Below, in pieces: positions 1 through 5,803 of a stretch of DNA of 27,271 nt. This DNA comes from a virus. Where the stretch lies: the IMG/VR virus record IMGVR_UViG_3300049216_000572, positions 1-27,271 of that record. One strand, given 5' to 3'. The position numbers and the translations under genes are program-made. The notes under the pieces are model-generated. The model saw nothing but the letters and a program-made list of their open reading frames with translations, ran no database searches and was not told the origin of the DNA. Within the stretch, counting starts at the first letter, position 1. Each line of letters starts with the position of its first letter.

Positions 1-585
1 CTAAACCGGCCGCGACCCCAGTTTGCCGATCGCCTCCAGCCCCTCGCGGATCAGGGCCAGGCGGGTGTCGTGGCGGGCGGTCCAGGGGCGGTCGCGCTCG
101 AACAGGCAGGCGGCGACCCAGGCCCCGGCATAGGGCCGGGTGGCGATGCCAAGCGTGGCGGCGCTGACCGCGGGGCCGCAGCGGTGCAGCGCCTTTAACA
201 GGCGATCGTATTCCGCCTCGACCCGCATTTCGCGTTTCGTGCCGGCCTCGCTGGCCGCTTCGGTCACCGTCACACGCCGCCCGCCGGATGAGCCCAGCGC
301 CATGGCGGGTCCGTATATGTCGCGCGCGGCGGCGGCGTCTGCGCCGAAACAGGCGCGGCGCGCCTTTTCCAGACGCAGGCCCGCATGATACTGCGCCTCG
401 TCGATCTTGCCGTGGCCGAACAGAACGCCCAGCGGCTCCATCGGCAAGTCGCCGCGTTTGGTGACCGACAGCTTGATGGCGGCCAGTTCCGGCGTGCCGC
501 CGTCGGTCTGGGCGCGGCCCTGTCCTGCGCGGGTGGTTTGGCGGCGTTTGGCGTTGGCGGATGGTTTGCGTCCGGGGCGGGCCAT
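1..585 (-). CDS. Phage protein of unknown function, resembling DUF6456-like proteins
   Basis: This 194-residue basic protein starts at MARPGRKPS; a GAGGAG ribosome-binding site lies 9 bases upstream of that ATG, so I prefer it to the ATG 22 codons earlier. The middle (PLGVLFGHGKIDEAQYHAG) and the C-terminal helical part (EYDRLLKALHRCGPA) recall the layout of alphaproteobacterial DUF6456-type proteins, in which a short 'PL..L...G.I...Q..AG' motif precedes a C-terminal helical bundle. That resemblance is from memory and weak. The gene is transcribed away from the repressor and shares its regulatory interval, as expected for the first gene of a repressed early operon. The basic N-terminus (many K/R) suggests nucleic-acid binding. 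I cannot assign a biochemical role. Confidence 0.6.
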   Translation of the reverse strand: MARPGRKPSANAKRRQTTRAGQGRAQTDGGTPELAAIKLSVTKRGDLPMEPLGVLFGHGKIDEAQYHAGLRLEKARRACFGADAAAARDIYGPAMALGSSGGRRVTVTEAASEAGTKREMRVEAEYDRLLKALHRCGPAVSAATLGIATRPYAGAWVAACLFERDRPWTARHDTRLALIREGLEAIGKLGSRPV

Positions 586-642
586 GAAATCTGTCTCCTC
601 GTTTAGAACATTAAGCGAACTGAAACTGAGATATCTGATATG

Positions 643-674
643 CACAGTCAATGGGAAAAATCACTTGATCTGTG
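643..674. promoter_or_regulatory. Candidate repressor operator (imperfect inverted repeat)
   Basis: CACAGTCAA (643-651) faces TTGATCTGTG (665-674). The arms are complementary apart from one extra base, with a 13-base spacer. The site lies between the divergent starts at 585 (-) and 701 (+), and overlaps both the candidate repressor -35 box (665-670) and a TTGACT hexamer on the minus strand (651-646). This is a plausible place for the repressor to control both directions. A separate 8-bp palindrome AGATATCT lies at 629-636. Confidence 0.4.
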
Positions 675-701
675 AAAAAAGATAGATTATGATGCGTGAT
701 A
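665..701 (+). promoter_or_regulatory. Candidate repressor promoter giving a leaderless mRNA
   Basis: TTGATC (665-670) is followed after exactly 17 bases by TATGAT (688-693), a good sigma70-type pair. Transcription would start about 7 bases past the -10 box, at or next to the A of the ATG at 701. No Shine-Dalgarno sequence precedes 701. The in-frame ATGs at 689 and 692 fall inside or next to the -10 box, so they could not be used from this promoter. Lambda cI transcribed from PRM is the known precedent for a leaderless repressor. Confidence 0.45.
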
Positions 702-1348
702 TGAGTGAGACTCTCCCTGTCCGGCTCGACCGGATGATGCGCGATGCGGGCTATAACCCGCGCAGCCTGTCGCTGGCCGCGTCGCTGGGCGTCACCGCCG
801 TGCGCGATATCATCGACGGGCGGATCGCCAGCCCGCGCTATGCCACCTTGCAGGCCCTGGCGGCGGTGCTGGGCGTTGGCGTGGCGCAGTTGGCCGGGGC
901 GGAAGGTGCGGGCGGGGAGGTTGAGCCGGCGCGTAATGCCCCAGCGGTTGAGCAGCGCGACATGCCTGTTTACGGCGCGGCGCTGGGCGGGTCCGGCGGC
1001 GCGATGGTCGTTTCGTCTGACGCCATACAATTCATGGCCCGGCCCGACCCGTTGGTTGCGGTGCGCGGCGGATATGGCGTGTTCGTGACCGGGGAATCGA
1101 TGTCGCCCGCCTATGAACAGGGGGATATCGCGCTGGTCCACCCATCCGCGCCGCCGCGCCGAAACTGCGACGTGATTTTAACCCGGATGGATGCCGACGG
1201 CACGCGCCATGTCCTGATCAAGCGCCTGATCGGCTGGGGCCCCGGTTACTGGCGTGTGCGCCAATATAACCCCGCCAAGGATTTCGACCTGTCCCAGGAC
1301 GAATGGACCGAGGTCCACGCCATCGTCGGGAAGTATAATGTGCGGTGA
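701..1348 (+). CDS. Phage repressor, HTH plus S24 (LexA/CI-like) peptidase domain
   Basis: This is the probable lysogeny repressor, 215 residues from the ATG at 701. The N-terminal 65 residues form an XRE-like helix-turn-helix (SLSLAASLGVTAVRDIIDGR around residues 22-41). The C-terminal half is an S24 peptidase fold with the catalytic serine in GESMSP (about Ser133) and lysine in VLIKRLIG (about Lys174). Such repressors bind DNA as dimers and are inactivated by RecA-stimulated self-cleavage after DNA damage. The in-frame ATGs at 689 and 692 are alternatives, but 701 fits the candidate promoter better. The divergent gene on the left is the likely repressed early gene. A convincing Ala-Gly cleavage site in the linker is not obvious. 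Confidence 0.9.
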   Translation: MSETLPVRLDRMMRDAGYNPRSLSLAASLGVTAVRDIIDGRIASPRYATLQALAAVLGVGVAQLAGAEGAGGEVEPARNAPAVEQRDMPVYGAALGGSGGAMVVSSDAIQFMARPDPLVAVRGGYGVFVTGESMSPAYEQGDIALVHPSAPPRRNCDVILTRMDADGTRHVLIKRLIGWGPGYWRVRQYNPAKDFDLSQDEWTEVHAIVGKYNVR

Positions 1349-1393
1349 GAGTGAGACGAGAAGCTGCTTAAAGCGGTTTGAATGATCTTTCGG

Positions 1394-1512
1394 CCGTCAT
1401 GGCCCGGCTTGACCCTACCCTAACTCGTCATGACCGGGCCTGACCCGGTCATCCACGCTCTCTTACGGCGGTGACGCCGCGTGGATGCCCGGATCAAGTC
1501 CGGGCATGACGG
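1394..1512. repeat. Chromosomal-type intergenic palindrome (GTCATGCCCGG family)
   Basis: The right arm CGTGGATGCCCGGATCAAGT... (1480-1512) pairs imperfectly with a left arm at 1426-1457 that begins CGTCATGACCGGGCC. A further partial arm (CCGTCATGGCCCGGCTTGAC) lies at about 1394-1413. Each arm itself contains a smaller palindrome (CCCGGATCAAGTCCGGG). A second member of the family lies at 25304-25360. Such elements are common between genes in alphaproteobacterial chromosomes. The A-tract after the right arm reads as a T-tract only on the minus strand, so it is not a plus-strand terminator. Confidence 0.8.
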
Positions 1513-1570
1513 AAAAAAAGTAAGCAGTGAAAGAATCTTCAAGAAATGTGATTTTTCCTAGAAATAGGGC

Positions 1571-1599
1571 TTGACAGGAAAGAACGCACGGGGTACACG
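1571..1599 (+). promoter_or_regulatory. Candidate promoter for the terminase/late operon
   Basis: A perfect TTGACA (1571-1576) is followed after 17 bases by TACACG (1594-1599), which matches the -10 consensus only moderately. It lies about 60 bases upstream of the first late gene, at the point where rightward structural transcription must begin if it does not read through from the repressor. The palindrome at 1394-1512 separates it from the repressor gene. Confidence 0.4.
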
Positions 1600-1659
1600 T
1601 ATTGCATAGTCGAATAGTTGGCGGGGCGATGCGCTGCCTCGATGGGCAGGAGGGCTCCG

Positions 1660-2064
1660 ATGCCACGGTCTTCCGCCAAATCCTTAAAAACGCCGTCGCA
1701 CACACTCGCCTTACCGCCCGTTACGCAGAATGACCAATTGAGCATTCTGCGTGATTTGGCGTTACGTCTTGTCGACGATTTGAACCGCATTGCAGCCGGT
1801 GAAGCTCATGGCGGTGACGCCAAGGATTGCGACAGCGTTCTTTTGCGCAAGGGCGACGGTGTGATCGATGGCCTCAACAAGCTCTCCCAAATCCTCGTTC
1901 GCATCGCCGGTAAAGGACGCCATAGTGCCGGAGACGCCGAAAACGCAGACGCCGCAGCAAATGCAAACGCCGTCCCGGCCCTGGACAAGGCGGAGCTTGA
2001 ACGCAGGATCGCCGCGGAGGTTGATCGAATCGCTGCCGCGCGCGGAGAGGATCGAGGCCTTTAG
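1660..2064 (+). CDS. Possible small terminase subunit (by position)
   Basis: A 134-residue protein starting MPRSSAKSLKTPS. The start is fixed by a strong AGGAGGG (1648-1654) five bases before the ATG. It is predicted to be mainly helical, with an amphipathic stretch around residues 27-45 (LSILRDLALRLVDDLNRIAAG) and another near 62-82 (RKGDGVIDGLNKLSQILVRI), then an Ala/Asn/Asp-rich linker and a final charged helix. The gene overlaps the probable start of the large terminase by 44 bases, the usual place of the small terminase, which recognises the packaging site and regulates the motor. Sequence alone does not prove this; it could be another small packaging-associated protein. I see no clear HTH. 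Confidence 0.55.
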   Translation: MPRSSAKSLKTPSHTLALPPVTQNDQLSILRDLALRLVDDLNRIAAGEAHGGDAKDCDSVLLRKGDGVIDGLNKLSQILVRIAGKGRHSAGDAENADAAANANAVPALDKAELERRIAAEVDRIAAARGEDRGL

Positions 2065-3343
2065 GCGGATCGTCCGCACCCCTGAAGACCTGGACAGGCT
2101 AACCGCCGACTGGATGCTGTATCTGGCGCGGGATGAGCAATTACCGTCGGATGAATGGGCAGAGGAAAAAGGCAAAATCGTCTGGCTGTTGCTGGCGGGA
2201 CGCGGTTTCGGCAAGACTCGCACCGGCGCCGAAACGGTGAAGGCGGAGATTTCGGCCGGACGCGCCCAGCGCATCGCCCTGGTCGCGCCCACCGCCGCCG
2301 ATGTGCGCAATGTGATGGTGGAGGGTGAAAGCGGCATTCTGGGAACCGCCGCGCCGGATTGCCGTCCGCTCTACGAACCCTCCAAGGGTAAGTTGACCTG
2401 GCCGAACGGCAGCATCGCGCTGTGTTATTCCGCCGATGAGCCGGAACGCCTGCGCGGGCCGCAGCACGATTTCGCCTGGTGTGATGAATTGGCTGCCTGG
2501 CGATACACCGCCGCGTGGGACATGCTGATGCTGGGGCTGCGGCTTGGGTCGCGGCCAAGGGCGGTCGTCACCACGACGCCCAAGCCGACGCGGCTGATCC
2601 GCGATTTGGCGGCCTCGCCCACCACGGTTCTGACACGCGGATCGACCTTCGATAACAGCGATAATCTGGCCCCCGCCTTTTTGTCGGTCATCGTCCAAAC
2701 CTATGAAGGCACGCGGCTGGGGCGGCAGGAATTATATGCCGAATTGCTGGAGCAGGCGGACGGCGCGTTATGGACCCGCACGATGCTGGACGCCGCGCGG
2801 GTTGACATTGCCGCGATGCCCGAACTGAAGCGCATCGTGGTCGCCATCGACCCAGCGGTCAGCGCCGGTGAAAAATCGGACGAGACGGGGATGATCGTGG
2901 CCGGTCTGGGCGCGGACGGGCTGGTTTATGTTCTGGCCGACGCATCGGGCCGGTTTTCGCCCGACGAATGGGCGCGCCGCGCCATATCGCTGTACGACCG
3001 CCACGGCGCGGACCGCATCATCGGCGAGACCAATAACGGCGGCGATTTGATCGAGGCGACGCTGCGCACCGTCAGGCCCGCCGTGCCCTATAAGGCGGTG
3101 ACGGCGACCAAGGGCAAGCGCATCCGCGCCGAACCCGTGGCCGCCCTATACGAACAGAACCGCGTCAAACATGCGCCCGGCCTGGGCCTTTTGGAGGACC
3201 AGATGTGCAATTGGGAGCCGGGTGGCGCAGACCGGTCCCCCGACCGGCTGGACGCGCTGGTATGGGCGGTGACCGAATTGATGTTCACCGAGCGCACGAC
3301 CGGCCTTCTGGATTATTACGGAAGTTTTGCCAAAGACGATTAG
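2021..3343 (+). CDS. terL: Large terminase subunit (packaging ATPase and nuclease)
   Basis: This is the motor that pumps DNA into the procapsid and cuts it. From the TTG at 2021 the protein is 440 residues. The ATPase half has Walker A (GRGFGKTR, about 60-67), Walker B (FAWCDE, about 151-156) and the coupling motif TTTP (about 184-187). The nuclease half has acidic metal-binding candidates in VVAIDPAV (Asp277), IGETNN (Glu336) and DRLDALVW (Asp411). The sequence is of the Terminase_6 type also found in gene transfer agents, where WLLLAGRGFGKTRTGAE is a typical opening. The frame is open back to an ATG at 1868, but that part translates to low-complexity residues lying over the preceding gene, so the TTG, whose product opens LIESLPRAERIEAFRRIV, is the better start. 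Confidence 0.93.
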   Translation: MIESLPRAERIEAFRRIVRTPEDLDRLTADWMLYLARDEQLPSDEWAEEKGKIVWLLLAGRGFGKTRTGAETVKAEISAGRAQRIALVAPTAADVRNVMVEGESGILGTAAPDCRPLYEPSKGKLTWPNGSIALCYSADEPERLRGPQHDFAWCDELAAWRYTAAWDMLMLGLRLGSRPRAVVTTTPKPTRLIRDLAASPTTVLTRGSTFDNSDNLAPAFLSVIVQTYEGTRLGRQELYAELLEQADGALWTRTMLDAARVDIAAMPELKRIVVAIDPAVSAGEKSDETGMIVAGLGADGLVYVLADASGRFSPDEWARRAISLYDRHGADRIIGETNNGGDLIEATLRTVRPAVPYKAVTATKGKRIRAEPVAALYEQNRVKHAPGLGLLEDQMCNWEPGGADRSPDRLDALVWAVTELMFTERTTGLLDYYGSFAKDD

Positions 3344-3368
3344 TTCTGACGATAAGAAGGACATTTTC

Positions 3369-4040
3369 ATGCCCAAATCTGTTTCCACTATTGAGGCCCG
3401 GCCCATAAGCCACGCCCGGCACGATCTGGCCGAGGTCCTGCTGGATGTGAAGGCGGCGCAAAAGCGCCATGCGGCGGCGCGCGAACCCCTGGCGCGGCTG
3501 GAGGCGGAAATCGCCGCAGCCGATGCGGCGCGCGCCCATCTCGCCGCCTTGGATGCCGATTACACAGACCGCATGGCCGCCTGGGCGAAAACCGGCCAGG
3601 GCCCAGCGCCCGAGCCTGATGACCGTGAAGCCCCGACTGCCGCCGCTATAAAGGGCGAGGCAGCACGCCGCGCCATGGCCGCCGCCGCCCAGGCCATCGC
3701 CGAGGCCGCCCGCCAGGTGGCTGAGGCCGAGGCCCGCATCGCCCCCGCGATCGCCGCCGTGTTGCGGGAGGATGGCGCGGCCCTGACCGCCGAATATTGG
3801 CGGCGCTATGGCGCGCTGGAACGTGTGCGGCGGGAACTGGAAGCGCTGGACAGCGTTCTGATCGCCGATTTCCCCATCACCCACGCCGCCACGGGCCGCC
3901 CGGTCGTCGATTTTCTATCCCCCGCCAAACTCTCCGCCCCCGCCGCCCTCAACGCCGCCGAGGCCGCCTGCGCCGACGCCGGCATAGTGGAAACATTCGC
4001 GCAAGGCTGGCGGTTGAAGGCGGCGGAATTGCGGGGGTAG
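3369..4040 (+). CDS. Ala-rich coiled-coil protein of unknown function
   Basis: A 223-residue protein, starting MPKSVSTIEARP with AAGAAGGA seven bases upstream; the ATG at 3327 lies inside terL and is less likely. Residues about 15-65 and 95-150 are long Ala/Glu/Arg helices with heptad-like spacing (EVLLDVKAAQKRHAAAREPL; AAAAQAIAEAARQVAEAEAR), split by a Pro/Asp-rich hinge near 75-90. The C-terminal third is less helical (VLIADFPITHAATGRPVVDF). It follows terL by 25 bases and is probably cotranscribed. Position suggests a packaging or scaffold-related helper, but this is inference. I do not recognise the family. Confidence 0.7.
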   Translation: MPKSVSTIEARPISHARHDLAEVLLDVKAAQKRHAAAREPLARLEAEIAAADAARAHLAALDADYTDRMAAWAKTGQGPAPEPDDREAPTAAAIKGEAARRAMAAAAQAIAEAARQVAEAEARIAPAIAAVLREDGAALTAEYWRRYGALERVRRELEALDSVLIADFPITHAATGRPVVDFLSPAKLSAPAALNAAEAACADAGIVETFAQGWRLKAAELRG

Positions 4041-4043
4041 CGT

Positions 4044-4220
4044 TCATGCGGCTTCTATCGCCGCCTCGACCGCTTCCGGAGACCGATCGATGATACGGAG
4101 TAAAACAAGCGCGGCGCCGTTCGGCTGGCGCGTTTTCTGCTCCCATTTTTTAAGCGTTTCCAGGGGAAACCCGTAACGCGCCGCAAACTTGGCTTGAGAC
4201 AGCCCGCTTTTGGCGGAGAC
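4044..4220 (-). pseudogene. Fragment of an XRE-type antitoxin/transcriptional regulator
   Basis: On the minus strand a 58-residue open stretch reads KSGLSQAKFAARYGFPLETL followed by KKWEQKTRQPNGAALVLLRI and IDRSPEAVEAAIEAA, then stops. This is the second half of an XRE helix-turn-helix regulator of the HigA-type antitoxin kind (typical pattern GLSQ..FA..YGFP..TL..WEQ..R.P). There is no start codon: an in-frame TAA lies at 4223-4221 just upstream, and the first half of the domain is missing. The break coincides with the start of the lower-GC segment, so the gene looks truncated by the insertion of the cargo block. No toxin partner is visible. Confidence 0.75.
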
Positions 4221-4296
4221 TTATCAATCTTATTCTTGAGCCATTCTATTAACAGGAACCCTATGAAGAAAACCGCCCGTCGCGTATGGGTTGAGC

Positions 4297-4485
4297 ATGA
4301 AAGAGATCAGAGCCCTGACATCCCTACGCGGAATTTTTGCGCTTTGGGTTCTGGCATATCATTTTGTCATGCTGGCGCCGGTTCCAATACACGATCCCTC
4401 TGGCTTGGCTGCAAAAGGATATCTTGGGGTCGACTTCTTTTTTCTTCTTAGCGGGTTCATTCTTGCGATGAGATTAAGACACTAA
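4297..4485 (+). pseudogene. Truncated N-terminus of an acyltransferase_3 family protein
   Basis: From ATG 4297 the 62-residue product reads MKEIRALTSLRGIFALWVLA, then YHFVMLAPVP and GYLGVDFFFLLSGFILAMRL. These are the first two membrane helices of an acyltransferase family 3 protein, with the conserved Arg...His pair (LRGIFALWVLAYHF) and the GVDFFFLLSGF motif. Full-length members have about 350 residues and ten helices, so this one lost over 80 percent. It stops at 4485, four bases from the end of a different, intact acyltransferase on the opposite strand. The pattern suggests replacement of one acyltransferase by another at the same site. Confidence 0.8.
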
Positions 4486-4489
4486 GCGT

Positions 4490-5530
4490 TCAGGTTCGCG
4501 CTATGAACGAAAAATGTCTGCGTAGATGCAGGATGGGCTTTTCTAGGCACCACCAGGAGAATGCAGCAAAAGCCAAAATTGGGAAAAAGGACGCCAGAAA
4601 GTTTAGCCACCATGTATTTGTGGCGGGAAAGGACGCGCGAATGGCCTGCTGAATGGGGTTACCGTAGAGATATATCCCATAAGATAGGTCGCCCGGCAGC
4701 GTCGGAATTCGTGTTGCACCAATGAAAACAGTCATATAGACGGTGACTGGAACAATTATAAGGTTCAGCAGTGGAATAGACATCCATGGCTGTGGCCGGA
4801 TGAGCGATACAGCCATGCAGAATAAGATGCAGGCTGCAAAGATGTGCCAATCATACGGGATGTGTTCGCGCCAAAGATAGGCGGATATCCCTAGCAGGAA
4901 GGAAACAAAGAGTTTTGATCCTTCGCCGGTGAAAGCATTGCCGCCGAACCCAGCCAGTCCGACTGCTAAGAATAAGCAAGCGAGCGCAAGCGGGAATAAG
5001 CGTTTGTGCAAAAGTTTGAAGATAATTATCGTCGACATGAGGCCGTAACATCCGAACTCATAGGGCACTGTCCAGAGTGACCAGTTAACGGCTGATTTCG
5101 GGTTATGGCTAAACACGGCTGGCAAATAATAGTTAATCCAGCCAAATATATTAGTCATATAATGCCATGTCTGCATATTTTCATAATAACTACGAAGCGG
5201 CAGTTCAGTAAAAATACCCCCTAGCACGAATGCTGATAATGTAACCTCAATGAATAGAGCCGGGAATATCCTCAGTCCGCGATTTATAAGGAAGTTTTTT
5301 AGGCCTAGACGCATCGCGCTTCCAGTTATGAGAAAGCCGCTCAGGGCAAAAAACATCACCAGTATTGCGTAGCTATACAGCCATATGCCTTGAGATGAAT
5401 CGTAATTCCGCCCGGTTGCAACTGTCTCTGCATGAATAAATACGACAGAAAAAGCCAAGGCCATGCGCAGAAAACCAAAACCGGGTGCAAGTCCACGGTT
5501 AGCGTCAATGATACTACCTATACTTTTCAT
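4490..5530 (-). CDS. Membrane O-acyltransferase (acyltransferase family 3), likely O-antigen modifying
   Basis: A 346-residue polytopic membrane protein with about ten hydrophobic helices. It carries the family signature: FLRMALAFSVVFIHAE near residues 20-35 contains the Arg and the catalytic-type His, and MFFALSGFLITG at about 59-70 corresponds to the second-helix motif. It ends with a Trp-rich helix (FAAFSWWCLEKPILHLRRHF), a normal family C-terminus, so it appears complete. Family members acetylate sugars of lipopolysaccharide, exopolysaccharide or peptidoglycan; phage-encoded ones often change the O-antigen of lysogens. It is transcribed against the structural genes and has lower GC and no clear ribosome-binding site. 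Base composition and orientation indicate recent acquisition. The substrate cannot be read from sequence. Confidence 0.88.
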   Translation of the reverse strand: MKSIGSIIDANRGLAPGFGFLRMALAFSVVFIHAETVATGRNYDSSQGIWLYSYAILVMFFALSGFLITGSAMRLGLKNFLINRGLRIFPALFIEVTLSAFVLGGIFTELPLRSYYENMQTWHYMTNIFGWINYYLPAVFSHNPKSAVNWSLWTVPYEFGCYGLMSTIIIFKLLHKRLFPLALACLFLAVGLAGFGGNAFTGEGSKLFVSFLLGISAYLWREHIPYDWHIFAACILFCMAVSLIRPQPWMSIPLLNLIIVPVTVYMTVFIGATRIPTLPGDLSYGIYLYGNPIQQAIRASFPATNTWWLNFLASFFPILAFAAFSWWCLEKPILHLRRHFSFIART

Positions 5531-5803
5531 TTTAGTTTTAGTGATTGATTAACCGTCGATCCCGCTAAGTTTTGCGTCTCTGACATAGCGGCCTGATTCT
5601 GATCGAAACTCGTTCCGGTGATCCGGTCCTACATCGAAATGAAGATTTGCGCAAATGGAAGCCCTTTCAGGCAATGAGAATAAACAGTCCTAACCAGAGA
5701 TGGTTCAGATATAGATGGACAACCATTGGTTAGGTCTTTCGCGATCAATTTCACTTTATCCCACATCGTATGTGAATAATAACTATTTAGCCAGGAAGTA
5801 ATC

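Noticed and set aside
1500-1520. Terminator after the repressor at the GTCATGCCCGG palindrome
   Set aside because: The run following the right arm on the plus strand is A, not T; the palindrome fits a dispersed repeat better.
1868-2020. N-terminal extension of the large terminase from ATG 1868
   Set aside because: The translated segment is low-complexity Ser/Pro/Thr residues lying over a gene with a strong ribosome-binding site; homologous sequence starts after 2021.
4194-4451. 85-residue plus-strand open frame starting near 4194
   Set aside because: It is out of frame with the clear acyltransferase N-terminus and has no recognisable protein features.
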